In this document: positions 30,825-41,190 of the stretch, one piece after another | How the letters are laid out: each line of letters starts with the position of its first letter | Numbering within the stretch: position 1 is the first letter of the stretch | Source of the DNA: Herbaspirillum sp. DW155 | Lineage (GTDB): Bacteria; Pseudomonadota; Gammaproteobacteria; Burkholderiales; Burkholderiaceae_D | Direction of reading: 5' to 3' | Assembly: GCF_037076565.1 (NCBI RefSeq) | Contig: NZ_AP029028.1 | Coordinates: forward strand, 4,092,001 to 4,156,000 | DNA length: 64,000 bases | Notes under the pieces: model-generated | Told to the model about the DNA's origin: nothing | Seen by the model: the letters and a program-made list of their open reading frames with translations, nothing else | The model's database searches: none | Position numbers and translations under genes: made by a program

Positions 30825-32384
30825 TCAGCGGCCTTCGACTGCGCTCCATGCCTTGGCCTGCAGGGCCTTGGCGCGCTCATCGTATTTGGAATCGATGAGC
30901 TTCATTTCATCGTCGGTCACATCTTCAAATGCATTTTCAATCAGTTGGCGCGCGCGCTCGGAAGGCAGGGCCAGGATCGCGCCGAATTCGTCATAAGCCA
31001 GGCCGGCGAAGGCCGGCAGCGTCTTCACGCCAGCCAGGCCCAGCTTGCCGGCCAGCACACGGTCCAGGCCTTCGAAGTTGATCAGCTCCTCATCCATGCC
31101 TTCCAGGCCTTCTTCGGAGGCGATCGCTTCGGTCACCAGGGCGTCGCGGGCGCGGTTGCGCAGCTCATTGACGGTCTCTTCGTCGAACGATTCGATCTCG
31201 AGCATCTCGTTGATCGGCACGTAGGCGATTTCTTCCAGGGTCGAGAAGCCTTCCTCGACCAGGATGTCGGCCACTTCCTGGTCAACATCGAGCTTTTCCA
31301 TGAACAGCGTACGGATCAGCGCGGTCTCGGCCGCCGACTTGTCGGCCGATTCCTCGGCCGTCATGATGTTGATCTGCCAGCGGGTCAGCTCGGCTGCCAG
31401 GCGCACGTTCTGGCCGCCACGGCCGATGGCGATGGCGAGGTTTTCTTCATCCACCACCACATCCATGGCGTGCTTTTCTTCATCGACGACGATGGAGGTG
31501 ACGTTGGCCGGGGCCAGTGCGCCGATGACGAACTGCGCCGGGTCTTCGGACCACAGCACGATGTCCACGCGCTCGCCGCCCAGCTCACCGGTGACGGCCT
31601 GAACGCGCGAACCGCGCATGCCCACACAGGTACCGATGGGGTCGATGCGCTTGTCGGCGGTGTAGACGGCGATCTTGGCGCGCACACCCGGGTCACGGGC
31701 AGCCGACTTGATTTCCAGCGAACCTTGTTCGATTTCCGGCACTTCCAGCTCGAACAGCTTCATGATGAATTCCGGCGCAGTGCGCGACAGGATCACCTGC
31801 GGGCCACGGGCACTGCGGTCCACGCGCAGGATGTAGGCACGCACGCGGTCGCCGATGCGCAGGTTTTCCTTGGGGATCATCTGGTCGCGTGGCAGGCGGG
31901 CTTCGATCTTGCCGGACTCGATGATGGCGTCACCACGCTCCATGCGCTTGATGGTGCCGGTCACCAGGGCATCGCCACGGGCCAGGAAATCGGCCAGGAT
32001 CTGTTCACGCTCGGCGTCGCGGATGCGCTGCAGGACGACCTGCTTGGTGTCTTGCGCGAAGCGGCGGCCGAATTCGACGGATTCGATCGGGTCTTCGATG
32101 TATTCGTCGACTTCGATATCGGGGAACTGTTCCTTGGCTTCGAACAGCAGCACTTCCTGGTCAGGCAGTTGCAGGCCGGCTTCGTCGGGCACCACGTGCC
32201 AGCGGCGGAAGGATTCGAACTCGCCGCTTTCACGGTCGATCGAGACGCGAATGTCGACCTCGCCTTCGTAGCGCTTCTTGGTAGCCTGCGCAAGCGCATG
32301 CTCCAGTGCGCCGAAGACGACTTCCTTATCGACGTTCTTTTCGCGCGCCAGCGCATCGACCAACAACAAAATTTCGCGACTCAT
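30825..32384 (-). CDS. nusA: Transcription termination/antitermination protein NusA
   Basis: RNA-polymerase-binding factor of 519 residues. It has an N-terminal domain ([20 protein letters not shown]), an S1 domain (about 135-200, [20 protein letters not shown]), KH domains ([20 protein letters not shown] and [20 protein letters not shown]) and two C-terminal acidic helical repeats (after about 360). It stimulates pausing and hairpin-dependent termination and takes part in rRNA antitermination. Its ATG overlaps the rimP TGA (ATGA), so translation is coupled. A terminator-like hairpin in the operon leader makes autoregulation plausible. Confidence 0.98.
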   Translation of the reverse strand: MSREILLLVDALAREKNVDKEVVFGALEHALAQATKKRYEGEVDIRVSIDRESGEFESFRRWHVVPDEAGLQLPDQEVLLFEAKEQFPDIEVDEYIEDPIESVEFGRRFAQDTKQVVLQRIRDAEREQILADFLARGDALVTGTIKRMERGDAIIESGKIEARLPRDQMIPKENLRIGDRVRAYILRVDRSARGPQVILSRTAPEFIMKLFELEVPEIEQGSLEIKSAARDPGVRAKIAVYTADKRIDPIGTCVGMRGSRVQAVTGELGGERVDIVLWSEDPAQFVIGALAPANVTSIVVDEEKHAMDVVVDEENLAIAIGRGGQNVRLAAELTRWQINIMTAEESADKSAAETALIRTLFMEKLDVDQEVADILVEEGFSTLEEIAYVPINEMLEIESFDEETVNELRNRARDALVTEAIASEEGLEGMDEELINFEGLDRVLAGKLGLAGVKTLPAFAGLAYDEFGAILALPSERARQLIENAFEDVTDDEMKLIDSKYDERAKALQAKAWSAVEGR

Positions 32385-32875
32385 CCTTTGCGACTCCTAA
32401 AATCGACCTGCGGCACCAGGTGTGCCTTATCCACATCGGCCAGCGTGAAATTCAACACGGCAGCCGACCCATCGTTTGCTTCAAATTCCAATACCAGTTC
32501 CTCGCCTTCAGGTTCGCGCAACACACCTTCATAAGTCTTGCGGTTGGACGTACCGGGCAGCGGCACGCGCAGCTTGACCACGGCTTCGCAATCGACGAAA
32601 CGCACGAAGTCGGAAAACTTCTTCAGGGGGCGGTCCAGCCCGGGCGAGGAGACTTCCAGACGCTCATAGAGCACGTTCTCCACGGTGAAGACGTGCAGCA
32701 ACTGATGCGTCGCCTTCTCGCAATCCTCGACGGTGATCGCACGCGCTTCTTCTGCTTCGGGGTCGAACGGAAAATCGATGAAGACGCGCACCAGACCGCG
32801 CGGCGCCTTCTCGAACTCAACCAGTTCGTAGCCCAGGCCCGAGAGGGTGGATTCGATCAGCTCCAGCAATTGCAA
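32381..32875 (-). CDS. rimP: Ribosome maturation factor RimP
   Basis: Binds the 30S subunit during assembly; 164 residues. Diagnostic segments are [40 protein letters not shown] and [20 protein letters not shown]. The chosen start is TTG at 32875, because GGAG stands 8 nt upstream and the product then has the family length. ATG codons at 32908 and 32911 are in frame but lack a ribosome-binding site. The frame stays open to 33028, through a terminator hairpin, and that part has no family similarity. The stop overlaps the nusA start. Confidence 0.9.
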   Translation of the reverse strand: MQLLELIESTLSGLGYELVEFEKAPRGLVRVFIDFPFDPEAEEARAITVEDCEKATHQLLHVFTVENVLYERLEVSSPGLDRPLKKFSDFVRFVDCEAVVKLRVPLPGTSNRKTYEGVLREPEGEELVLEFEANDGSAAVLNFTLADVDKAHLVPQVDFRSRKG

Positions 32876-32939
32876 GACTATTTCTCCATCACGATGCCGC
32901 TTTGCCATCATGGCGAGCGCACATCCAAAATTGATCAGC

Positions 32940-32970
32940 AAAAAAAAAATGGGCATCTGCCCATCTTTTG
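32940..32970 (-). terminator. Intrinsic terminator hairpin inside the rimP-nusA-infB leader (candidate attenuator)
   Basis: On the minus strand ATGGGC-AGAT-GCCCAT (32949-32964) is followed by ten T residues (32949-32940). Flanking AAAAG/TTTTT can lengthen the stem. It lies about 120-150 nt after the predicted start site and 65 bp before the rimP TTG. Any transcript of the operon from the promoter at 33096-33124 must pass it. Confidence 0.82.
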
Positions 32971-33095
32971 TTATCTCATGCAACTCGAGATCACACATCA
33001 CGCGAACCACCGCATTTCCATCATTCATGGCGCTGGCGGATCTCTCAATGACTTATCACATATGCGATTCGCGGCAGGTTGCGTTTAACTAACAT

Positions 33096-33124
33096 ATTAT
33101 AACCGATTCAGGTATGCACAGCAA
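33096..33124 (-). promoter_or_regulatory. Promoter of the rimP-nusA-infB operon
   Basis: On the minus strand TTGCTG (33124-33119), 17 bp, TATAAT (33101-33096). Predicted start near 33089, leaving a leader of about 210 nt. The rest of the 383-bp gap between rluB and rimP holds a hairpin GCCCGCC/GGCGGGC (33226-33247) without a T run and no gene. No tRNA-Met gene is seen here, unlike in E. coli. Confidence 0.7.
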
Positions 33125-33258
33125 ATCCGGAATGGTGTCAATTGCAATCGAAACGCCAAAAACGTTCATAAAAAACGTCATTGGCGCACTCAGGCAGCAC
33201 TCCAATGCCACATCAATGGCGCCCGGCCCGCCAGCTTTCCGGCGGGCAAGGCGTCAGA

Positions 33259-35277
33259 TCAACGGCCGCCGCGACGGCGGTTCATACCGGGCAAACCACC
33301 CAGCATGAAGTTGGCGGCGGTATTGCCGCCGCGCTGCGGACGATTGCCGCGACGCTGGTTGCCCGCATCCGGGAAACCCAGCGCGGTCTGCAGCGGGTCT
33401 GGCTGGCGGCTCTTGGGCTGACCACCGCGGTTGCCGCCACCATAGTTGCCACCGTTGCCATAGTTGCCACCGCCATTGCCACCATTACCGCCATTGCCGA
33501 AGCTGCCACCCTGACGGCCCTTTTGCGGTCCCTTGTTCTGCATGCCATTGCCGCGCGGGCCGTTGTTCTGGCTCTTGCCGGCGTGGCCGCCATTGCCGTG
33601 ACTGCCGGACTTGGCTTCGCCGGCCTGCTTTTCCAGGCCACAGGCCGCCATCAGGTTGCGCACGGCGTTTTCTTCCAGCTCTTCCCAGCGGCCGCGCTTC
33701 AAGGTTTGCGGCAGGGTCATGGCCCCGTAGCGGGTACGGATCAGGCGCGAAACGGTCAGGCCGACCGCTTCGAACATGCGGCGCACTTCGCGGTTGCGGC
33801 CTTCGCCGATGGTCACGCGATACCACTTGTTCACACCCTCGCCGCCGCCGTCGGCGATGCGCGAGAACTGCGCCAGGCCATCGTCGAGCTCCACGCCCGC
33901 CAGCAGCTTCTGGCGCATGCCTTCCTCCAGTTCGCCCAGGGTACGCACGGCGTATTCACGCTCGATGTTGTAGCGCGGGTGCATCAGGCGGTTGGCCAGG
34001 TCACCGGAGGTGGTAAAGAGCAGCAGGCCTTCGGTATTGAAGTCGAGGCGCCCCACGGCCAGCCACTTGCCGGCCTTCATGGTCGGCAGGCGGTCGAATA
34101 CCGAGCTGCGACCTTCCGGATCGGCATGGCTGACGATCTCGCCCGAGGGCTTGTGATAGACCAGCACGCGCGGCGGGCGCTTGCTCACCTTGCGCTGGAT
34201 CAGCTTGCCGTTGATGCGCACGGCGTCGGTGGGCAGGATGCGCTGGCCGATGTGGGCCGGCTCGCCATTGACCGAGACGCGGCCGGCGACGATCAGCTCT
34301 TCCATGTCGCGACGCGAACCCAGGCCGGCGTCAGCCAGCACCTTGTGCAGCTTGGGGGCATCGTCCTCGGCGGTGAGGTCGCGGCGGCCATTCTTGCCGC
34401 GCATCTGATGGGGCTGGCGGCCACCGGCCTTGGCCCCTTCGTCGCGGTCATACGCCTCGGAGGTCACATAGGAGAAGATGTCATCGACCGGCTCGGAGCG
34501 CAGGCCCAGTTGGGGAGCCTTGGGCTTCTTGCCGTTCTTGTCGAAACTCTTCTTGCCTTGCTGGCCGGGCTGGCCATTGTTCTTGCCGAACTGGCCACGC
34601 GGCGGGCGCTCGGTGGCAGCAGCAGTATCACCCTCGCTCTTGCCGTGCACCGGTGCCGCCTCGGCAGCGCCACCAGCAGCGGCGCGCTGGGCAGCGCGGT
34701 TGTTGCGCAGTGCACGCGGGCCGCGCACACCACGGCGGGCGGGCTTGGTGCGGTTGGGATCGACCGGCGCATCCAGCAAGACCGGCGGCGCGACCACTTC
34801 TTCACCCACGGTGACGATGACCTTGGGCAGCTCGGGTGCAGCCGGAGCGGGCGCAGGCGCGGCCACTTCGGGCGCTGCAGCCTTTGGCTTGGCAGCGCGC
34901 TTGGGCTTGGCGGGAGCGGCGGGCGCCGGCTCCATGGCCAGGCTCATCTGGGCCGGCGCCTGCACGGCCGGGGCTTCAGCAGCCGCATCAGCCTTCTTGG
35001 CACGCGGCTTGGTGGCACGCGGTTTCTTTTCGGGAGCGGGCTCGGCAGCCGCGACCGGCGCCGGAGCCACCTCGTCGGCGACGACCTTCTTGGCGCGCGT
35101 GGCACGCTTTTTCGGCGCGGCCTCAGCAGCCACCGTTTGCGGGGCGGCTTCTGCCTCGGCCGGCGCGGCAGCGGCCGCAGGCTTGCGGGTGCGCTTCTTC
35201 ACCGGCTTGTCGGATGCGGCGGCATCGGCCGCGACCAGGTCGACCTGGGTCTCGTCTTTGGAACTAGTTGGCTTCAT
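33259..35277 (-). CDS. rluB: 23S rRNA pseudouridine synthase RluB with long N- and C-terminal extensions
   Basis: Modifies U2605 of 23S rRNA. The enzymatic core is residues about 318-560: an S4 domain ([20 protein letters not shown]), then [20 protein letters not shown] and the catalytic aspartate in [20 protein letters not shown] (near residue 409), ending near [20 protein letters not shown]. The whole protein is 672 residues, more than twice E. coli RluB. Residues 1 to about 310 are Ala/Pro/Lys-rich (many AAP and KKPRA blocks); residues about 570-672 are Asn/Gly-rich. Start ATG 35277 overlaps scpB by 14 bp. Function of the extensions is unknown. Confidence 0.93.
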   Translation of the reverse strand: MKPTSSKDETQVDLVAADAAASDKPVKKRTRKPAAAAAPAEAEAAPQTVAAEAAPKKRATRAKKVVADEVAPAPVAAAEPAPEKKPRATKPRAKKADAAAEAPAVQAPAQMSLAMEPAPAAPAKPKRAAKPKAAAPEVAAPAPAPAAPELPKVIVTVGEEVVAPPVLLDAPVDPNRTKPARRGVRGPRALRNNRAAQRAAAGGAAEAAPVHGKSEGDTAAATERPPRGQFGKNNGQPGQQGKKSFDKNGKKPKAPQLGLRSEPVDDIFSYVTSEAYDRDEGAKAGGRQPHQMRGKNGRRDLTAEDDAPKLHKVLADAGLGSRRDMEELIVAGRVSVNGEPAHIGQRILPTDAVRINGKLIQRKVSKRPPRVLVYHKPSGEIVSHADPEGRSSVFDRLPTMKAGKWLAVGRLDFNTEGLLLFTTSGDLANRLMHPRYNIEREYAVRTLGELEEGMRQKLLAGVELDDGLAQFSRIADGGGEGVNKWYRVTIGEGRNREVRRMFEAVGLTVSRLIRTRYGAMTLPQTLKRGRWEELEENAVRNLMAACGLEKQAGEAKSGSHGNGGHAGKSQNNGPRGNGMQNKGPQKGRQGGSFGNGGNGGNGGGNYGNGGNYGGGNRGGQPKSRQPDPLQTALGFPDAGNQRRGNRPQRGGNTAANFMLGGLPGMNRRRGGR

Positions 35278-36271
35278 TCTTCGAATCTGGATGTGGCGGA
35301 CGCGCGTCATTTCCCCGCTGATCGGCCCGCTCGGTGGTGTCGTTGTGCTCGCCTGCCGCTTCGTCGGCGGCCTCGATGGCGTCTGTGCCAGTTACGGCAT
35401 CGTCTTGCTCAAAAGGTTCTTGCGCTTCTGGGGAAGCGTCTTCACTGCCTGCAGCGCGCTCTTCCCCGGCGGCGGCTGCAAATTCCGTATGTTCTGCATC
35501 TTGCCCGGTGACTGGCTCATCCGCCTGGGCCGGCGCTTGCGGCTCAACAGCATCGGCCGCAGGCTCTCCGGTTCCGGGGGATTCGAGGGATTGAGGAGAT
35601 TCGGCGGCTTGAGCAGCTTGCGCTTCAACTTCAGCTTCCTCTGCCTCGTCCTCCCCCGGCTCCCCGCCTGCCAGGACCGCCACGCCTCCCTCCAGCGCCT
35701 GCAATTCCAGCAGCGCGCCCTGGGCGGCGGCTTCGCCGCTGACCTGCTGCAGCGGCGGCAATTCTTCCAGCGAACTCAGGCCCAGGTCATCCAGGAACTT
35801 GCGGGTCGTGGCAAACAGTGCCGGCCGGCCCGGTACGTCGCGATGACCGATCGATTCGATCCAGCCCCGGTCTTCCAGCATGCGGATGGTCTGGGTATTG
35901 ACCGCCACGCCGCGAATCTCTTCGATGTCGCCGCGCGTGACCGGCTGACGGTAAGCGATGATGGCCAGCGTCTCCAGCGTGGCGCGGGTGTACTTGGGCG
36001 GTTTCTCCGGATTCAGGCGCTCCAGGTAGACCTTCATCTCCTTGCGACTCTGGAAACGCCAGCCGGTCGACAGGCTGACCACTTCCACGCCCTTGTCGGC
36101 CCACTCGGTGCGCAGCTCATCGAGCATCTGCCGGATCATCTCGGCATTGATGTCGCTGCTCTCATCGCTCTCGGGATCGACGTACAGCTTCTTCAGGTCA
36201 TTGATCGACAGGGGCTCATGCGTGCAAAGCAATGCAGTTTCGAGGACTTTCTTGGCCTCAGCAATATTCAT
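35264..36271 (-). CDS. scpB: Segregation and condensation protein ScpB with acidic tail
   Basis: Winged-helix subunit of the SMC-ScpAB chromosome condensin, 335 residues. The core is residues about 1-175: [40 protein letters not shown] and [20 protein letters not shown]. The last 150 residues are strongly acidic, rich in Glu, Ala, Pro and Asp, and low in complexity. Many ScpB proteins are about 200 residues, so this tail is an addition common in some Burkholderiales. The frame overlaps the rluB start by 14 bp, indicating coupling of the two. Confidence 0.94.
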   Translation of the reverse strand: MNIAEAKKVLETALLCTHEPLSINDLKKLYVDPESDESSDINAEMIRQMLDELRTEWADKGVEVVSLSTGWRFQSRKEMKVYLERLNPEKPPKYTRATLETLAIIAYRQPVTRGDIEEIRGVAVNTQTIRMLEDRGWIESIGHRDVPGRPALFATTRKFLDDLGLSSLEELPPLQQVSGEAAAQGALLELQALEGGVAVLAGGEPGEDEAEEAEVEAQAAQAAESPQSLESPGTGEPAADAVEPQAPAQADEPVTGQDAEHTEFAAAAGEERAAGSEDASPEAQEPFEQDDAVTGTDAIEAADEAAGEHNDTTERADQRGNDARPPHPDSKNEAN

Positions 36272-36687
36272 GTACCACTCTTGTGCGTCTTGTTGTTAAC
36301 AAAGTTCGGCTTGCGCAGGGTCTCCGGCGCCACGGATGCAGTCAGCCTGCCCGCAGCCAGAGCTGACACAGGCCGGGTACGGCAAGTCTTGCGCGGTGCT
36401 GGATGCGGCGGCGCTGCCTTCCGGTATTTGGAGATTGAATGAGCTGGAATCTAAGACCCGGGCAAATCGGCGTCGCGGAGATATCGCGCTTTCGCAAAGC
36501 CGTCATGTCGCTGGGTTGCGGACGGCCGACCTGCACCTTTTCAACTACCGGCCTTGCGTCATGGAGCCTTTGTTGGCCGCACAGGCTGCGGCGGTCGGGG
36601 CGCAAGGCATCAAAAGTACTGCGCGAAAGTGTAGCACAAAGATTTAGGCCAATGCAGTCTGTTGCAGCCTGCGGACAATTATTTGCA
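36272..36687 (-). promoter_or_regulatory. 416-bp region upstream of scpB
   Basis: No gene is seen. On the minus strand TACACT (36628-36633) is a possible -10 with a poor -35 (TGCATT at 17 bp), which would give scpB a leader of about 350 nt. The end of the GGDEF-EAL gene lies at 36688 and shows no clear terminator. Confidence 0.35.
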
Positions 36688-38889
36688 TCAAGCGTCCTGA
36701 CCGTTTCCCGTCTGCCGGGTCAGCCAGGCCGTGAAATCCTCCACCGCCATGGGCTTGCCGAAGAAGTAACCCTGCACTTCGTCACAGGCATTTTCCTTCA
36801 GGAAATCATGTTGCTCCTCGTCCTCGACCCCCTCTGCAATGACACGAAGGTTCAGGATGTGGGCCAGCGATATGATGGCCTTGACGATGGCAGCGCTGTC
36901 GGCATCGCGCGCAATGTCGCGCACGAAGGACTTGTCGATCTTGAGCGCATCCACCGGGAAGCGGCGCAGGTAAGAGAGGCTGGAATAGCCCGTGCCGAAA
37001 TCATCCACCGAAATCTGCAGACCCAGGCGTTTCAGGGCATGCAGGGTCGCCACGCTCTTCTCGGCATCCTTCATGACCACGTTTTCGGTGATCTCCAGCT
37101 CCAGGCAGGAAGCCGCCAGCCCGCTCTGGGCCAGCACGCCGGCGACGAATTCCGGCAGGCTCTGGTTCAACTGCCGTGGCGACAGGTTCACCGCCACGGG
37201 GATGGGGGGCAAGCCGGCCGCCTGCCAGCGCTTGTTCTGGTGGCAGGCGGTGCGCAGCACCCATTCTCCGATGGGGACGATCAGTCCGGCCTCTTCGGCA
37301 AAGGGAATGAAACGGTCCGGCGGCACCATGCCCTGCTCCGGCGACTGCCATCGGATCAGTGCCTCGGCGCCGATCACCCTGCCATCCTTGAGGCTCAGCT
37401 TGGGCTGGTAGTAGAGCTTGAACTCCTCCTGATCCAGCGCGCGACGCAGGTTGATCAGCATTTCCAGGCGGTTGCTGACCTGGGTATCCATCCATGGCGC
37501 GAAGAACTGGAAGTTGTTGCGCCCCTGCTCCTTGGCCCGGTACATGGCCGAATCGGCTTGTTTCAACAATGTCTCGACATCCTTGCCATCGACCGGATAG
37601 CGGCTCACGCCGATGCTGGCGGTGACCTGAAACTCGCGGTCCCCGCTCTGCCAGGGCTTGGCCACGGCCGCCAGGATGCGCTGCATCACCTCGGCGATGC
37701 CCAACTCGCCGCCCGTCTGGTTCTGCAGCACCAGCACGAATTCATCGCCCCCCTGGCGCGCCACCATGTCGGTCTCGCGCAGGCAGGCCTGCAGACGCTG
37801 GGCCACGGTCTTGAGCAGTTCATCGCCCACCGTATGGCCCAGGCTGTCGTTGATGAACTTGAACTGGTCCAGATCGACGAACACCACCGCCGTCAGCCCG
37901 CCCTTCTGGCGCGCCACCTGGATGGCACGCTGCAGGTGCTCATGCAGCATGTTGCGATTGGGCAAGCCGGTCAGGGCATCGTGCGTGGCCTGGTGGCGCA
38001 TCTCGGCCTCGTAGAGCTTGCGCTCGGTGATGGCCTCGACCGTGCCTTCGTAACAGACCAGCTTGCCGCCGTCGTCATAGACGGCACGGGCATTCTCTGA
38101 AATCCAGATGATGTCGCCGTCGCGCCGGTACACGCGCGACTCGAAATTGGAAACCGATCCATGCTGCTCCATCAGCCGCATGAATTCTCCACGCCGCTCC
38201 GGCTCCACATACAGCTGATGGCTGATGTCGCGCAGGCCCACGATCAGGTCTTCCGGCGAGTGATAACCATAGATGCGGGCCAGCGCCGGATTCACGGCGA
38301 TGTAGGTGCCATCGGGGGTGGTCTGGAACACGCCTTCGATGGCGTTCTCGAAGATGCTGCGATAGCGGCGCTCGGCCTCCTGCAAGGCGTGCGCGGCTTC
38401 CTTGCGCTCGGTCACGTCCTGCAGGAAGCCTTCCATGGCCTCGACCTTGCCGGCCGCGTTGTACAGCCCTACTCCGCGCTCCCACACCCAGCGCAGGCTG
38501 CCGTCGGCGTGCACGATGCGATATTCGATATCGATGCGGCGCCGTTCACGCATGCAGGTGTCGATATGGTTGCGGACCAGCTGGCGGTCTTCCGGATGGG
38601 TCAATTGCAGGAAGGAAATACGACTGTTGAGCAGCAGGTCCTCGGGCGGATAGCCGGTCAGGGCCTGGCAACCCTCGCTGACGAATTCCAGGGTCCAGTG
38701 GGCATCGTCGCGGCAGCGATAGACCATGCCATCCAGGTTGGCCAGCAAGGTTTCCAGCAGGCGCGGCGGACGTGCCATGGCGAGCACGGCCTGATTCTGG
38801 CCGTTGTCGTGGCGACACAAGGCCCGGGAAGAAGACCGCGAGGAGGAGGAAGAGGCCGCCAATGCGCCTCGTGCTGCAACAGTTTTCAT
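36688..38889 (-). CDS. PAS-PAS-GGDEF-EAL bifunctional cyclic-di-GMP signalling protein
   Basis: A 733-residue cytosolic protein without membrane helices. Two PAS domains (about 45-170 and 170-300, each ending in a TERK-type segment) precede a GGDEF domain with intact RQGGDEFVL (near 379) and an EAL domain with intact AEALIRW (near 509), ELEITENVVM, DDFGTGYSSLSYL and AEGVED. Both catalytic motifs are complete, so it can in principle make and break c-di-GMP; which activity dominates is unknown. The N-terminus is Ser/Arg-rich (SSSSSRSSSR). The start ATG 38889 lacks a clear ribosome-binding site; a Met at residue 38 is an alternative. Confidence 0.93.
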   Translation of the reverse strand: MKTVAARGALAASSSSSRSSSRALCRHDNGQNQAVLAMARPPRLLETLLANLDGMVYRCRDDAHWTLEFVSEGCQALTGYPPEDLLLNSRISFLQLTHPEDRQLVRNHIDTCMRERRRIDIEYRIVHADGSLRWVWERGVGLYNAAGKVEAMEGFLQDVTERKEAAHALQEAERRYRSIFENAIEGVFQTTPDGTYIAVNPALARIYGYHSPEDLIVGLRDISHQLYVEPERRGEFMRLMEQHGSVSNFESRVYRRDGDIIWISENARAVYDDGGKLVCYEGTVEAITERKLYEAEMRHQATHDALTGLPNRNMLHEHLQRAIQVARQKGGLTAVVFVDLDQFKFINDSLGHTVGDELLKTVAQRLQACLRETDMVARQGGDEFVLVLQNQTGGELGIAEVMQRILAAVAKPWQSGDREFQVTASIGVSRYPVDGKDVETLLKQADSAMYRAKEQGRNNFQFFAPWMDTQVSNRLEMLINLRRALDQEEFKLYYQPKLSLKDGRVIGAEALIRWQSPEQGMVPPDRFIPFAEEAGLIVPIGEWVLRTACHQNKRWQAAGLPPIPVAVNLSPRQLNQSLPEFVAGVLAQSGLAASCLELEITENVVMKDAEKSVATLHALKRLGLQISVDDFGTGYSSLSYLRRFPVDALKIDKSFVRDIARDADSAAIVKAIISLAHILNLRVIAEGVEDEEQHDFLKENACDEVQGYFFGKPMAVEDFTAWLTRQTGNGQDA

Positions 38890-39186
38890 AACGACATGTG
38901 TCTCGCGCCTCTGGCGTGCAGGCGCGCTGTAATAGTGGAGTTCGTCCTTGGGTCAGGCGCCGGTTCCCCACGGCGCTGGCTGGATGATTCGTCAAAGCAA
39001 TAAGGATGCCACTGCGCAAGCAACGGGCCTGGGAAGCCGGAGCCACGCCGGTCCGGGCAAATCGGCCGGAAAAACCCTTCACTTCGTCGCGCGGGATGGC
39101 TGAACCTCGGCGGTAGAATCCAGCTACCCCGCCCACTGGCTGCTGCGCCGGTGCCGGTTCCATCCTGACAACTAGCGGACTCTTCT

Positions 39187-40782
39187 ATGTGGGCTAATCG
39201 GTATTTCGTTTTCTGGGCCGTAGTGGTCCTCACCTTCGGCTTGCTGATCCTGGCGGCCACGCATGGCATCGGCTGGGGCTGGGCCCTCATCCCCCTGGTG
39301 CTGACCGTCATCGGCATCCACGACATGGTGCAGCGGCGCCATGCGGTCTTGCGCAACTATCCGTTGATCGGACATTTCCGTTTCATGTTCGAGGCCATCC
39401 GGCCGGAACTGCGCCAGTATTTCTTTGAAGATGAAATGGATGGCCGTCCGTTCTCGCGCAAGAAGCGCAGCATCGTCTACCAGCGCGCCAAGGCCGAAGT
39501 CGACAGCCGCCCCTTCGGTACCGAGCTGGACATGCAGCAGGCCGGGCACGAATGGATAGGCCATTCGCTGTCCCCAACCAAGATCGCCAGCCATGACTTC
39601 CGGGTCGTCGTCGGTGCCGACCGCGCCCAGCCCTATTCGATGTCGGTCTTCAACGTCTCGGCGATGAGCTTCGGGGCGCTCTCGGCCAATGCCATCCGGG
39701 CGCTCAACCAGGGCGCCAAAAAGGGCAATTTTGCGCACGATACCGGCGAGGGCTCGGTCTCGGACTATCACCGCGAATTCGGCGGTGACCTGGTGTGGCA
39801 GATCGCCTCGGGCTACTTCGGCTGTCGCAATGCGGATGGCAGCTTCAATGAAGAAAAATTCACTGCCCAAGCCCAGTCTCCCCAGATCAAGATGATCGAG
39901 GTGAAGCTTTCGCAAGGCGCCAAGCCGGGTCACGGCGGCGTGCTGCCGGCCGCCAAGATCACCCCGGAGATCGCTGCCACGCGTGGCATCCCGATGGGGG
40001 TGGATTGCATCTCGCCGGCCGTACATTCGTCCTTTTCCACGCCGATCGGCCTGCTGGAATTCATCGAGAAACTGCGCGGCCTCTCCGGCGGCAAGCCGGT
40101 GGGCATCAAGCTGTGCGTGGGCCACCCCTGGGAATTCTTCGGCATCGCCAAGGCCATGTTGAAGACCGGCATCGTGCCCGACTTCATCACCGTCGATGGC
40201 TCCGAAGGCGGCACGGGTGCGGCGCCGCTGGAGTTCGTCGATCACGTGGGCATGCCCTTGCAGGAGGGGCTGGTGATGGTGCACAACACGCTGACCGGCA
40301 TCGGCCTGCGCGAGAAGGTCAAGATCGGCGCCAGCGGCAAGATCGTCACCGCCTTCGATGTGGCGCGCACGCTGGCGCTGGGGGCGGACTGGTGCAATTC
40401 GGCGCGCGGCTTCATGTTCGCGCTGGGCTGCATCCAGTCGCAGAGCTGCCACACCGACCGCTGCCCCACGGGCGTAGCCACCCAGAACGCCCAGCGCGCC
40501 CGCGCCCTGGTGGTGCCGGACAAGGCCGAACGCGTCTACCGTTTCCACCAGAGTACCCTGCATGCCTTGCAGGAACTGGTGCAGGCGGCGGGCCTGCCGC
40601 ATACCTCGGCCTTGCGCCCGCATCACATCGTGCGCCGCATCAACGACCATGAGATCCAGCTCATGTCCAACGTGCTGAAATACCTGCAACCCAATGACTT
40701 ACTGGAAGGCAATTATCGCTCTCGGGTGTATGAAAAATTCTGGCCGATTGCGCGTGCCGAGAGCTTCCACCCGGAGTTTTGA
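39187..40782 (+). CDS. FMN-binding glutamate synthase family protein, membrane-anchored
   Basis: A 531-residue protein resembling the central-FMN part of glutamate synthase. Two N-terminal membrane helices (about 4-22 and 28-45) are followed by the barrel: FNVSAMSFGALSANAIRALN, VKLSQGAKPGHGGVLPAAKI, SPAVHSSFSTP, FITVDGSEGGTGAAPLEF and GLREKVKIGASGKIVTAFDV. The 3Fe-4S cysteines are intact in CIQSQSCHTDRCPTG (near residues 417-431). The glutaminase and C-terminal parts of GltB are absent. Homologs are widespread but their electron donor and product are not established; archaeal-type glutamate synthases have a similar core. Confidence 0.88.
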   Translation: MWANRYFVFWAVVVLTFGLLILAATHGIGWGWALIPLVLTVIGIHDMVQRRHAVLRNYPLIGHFRFMFEAIRPELRQYFFEDEMDGRPFSRKKRSIVYQRAKAEVDSRPFGTELDMQQAGHEWIGHSLSPTKIASHDFRVVVGADRAQPYSMSVFNVSAMSFGALSANAIRALNQGAKKGNFAHDTGEGSVSDYHREFGGDLVWQIASGYFGCRNADGSFNEEKFTAQAQSPQIKMIEVKLSQGAKPGHGGVLPAAKITPEIAATRGIPMGVDCISPAVHSSFSTPIGLLEFIEKLRGLSGGKPVGIKLCVGHPWEFFGIAKAMLKTGIVPDFITVDGSEGGTGAAPLEFVDHVGMPLQEGLVMVHNTLTGIGLREKVKIGASGKIVTAFDVARTLALGADWCNSARGFMFALGCIQSQSCHTDRCPTGVATQNAQRARALVVPDKAERVYRFHQSTLHALQELVQAAGLPHTSALRPHHIVRRINDHEIQLMSNVLKYLQPNDLLEGNYRSRVYEKFWPIARAESFHPEF

Positions 40783-40810
40783 AGAGAACTTCATTTCCGG
40801 ACAACAACAA

Positions 40811-40846
40811 AAAAACCCGCAGTGCCTGCGCACTGCGGGTTTTTTT
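40811..40846. terminator. Bidirectional terminator
   Basis: Ten-bp stem CCCGCAGTGC / GCACTGCGGG with CTGC loop, A run before and T run after (40811-40846); between convergent genes. Confidence 0.94.
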
Positions 40847-40889
40847 ATTGCTGCCAGCCCGATCTTGCCGGGATGGACAGGGATGCTGC

Positions 40890-41126
40890 TTATTTACGTT
40901 TCATGAAGAAGATGAACTCGTGTTCATCATTCTGCGATTGCTCCAGCAGATCGTTGCCGGTCTGCTTGGCAAAGGCCTGGAAATCGCGCACCGAACCGGT
41001 ATCGGTGGCGGTCACCCTGAGCACCTGACCACTGGCCATGTCGGCGAGGGCTTTCTTGGTCTTGAGGATGGGCAGCGGACAGTTGAGACCGCGCGCGTCA
41101 AGTTCACGGTGAAATTGGATGGCCAT
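40890..41126 (-). CDS. TusA/SirA-family sulfur carrier protein
   Basis: A 78-residue protein with the CPxP motif (DARGLNCPLPILKTKKALAD, Cys at residue 16). TusA-type proteins carry a persulfide in tRNA thiolation or dissimilatory sulfur transfer. No tRNA-thiolation or sulfur-oxidation genes are next to it, so it may be an orphan family member. It is shorter and ends in a hydrophobic, basic tail (FIFFMKRK). Upstream stands a 9-bp inverted repeat that may be an operator. Confidence 0.88.
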   Translation of the reverse strand: MAIQFHRELDARGLNCPLPILKTKKALADMASGQVLRVTATDTGSVRDFQAFAKQTGNDLLEQSQNDEHEFIFFMKRK

Positions 41127-41190
41127 TACTTCGACTCAAAATGGATCACGACGAAAACGATTCTACTGCAAAACGCGCCGACTTGATGCA

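Noticed and set aside
32876-33028. N-terminal extension of rimP through the hairpin
   Set aside because: The frame is open but encodes the terminator hairpin and has no RimP similarity; the TTG with GGAG gives the family length.
33089-33258. Initiator tRNA-Met gene upstream of rimP as in E. coli
   Set aside because: No cloverleaf or TTCGA arm with CCA-type end is visible.
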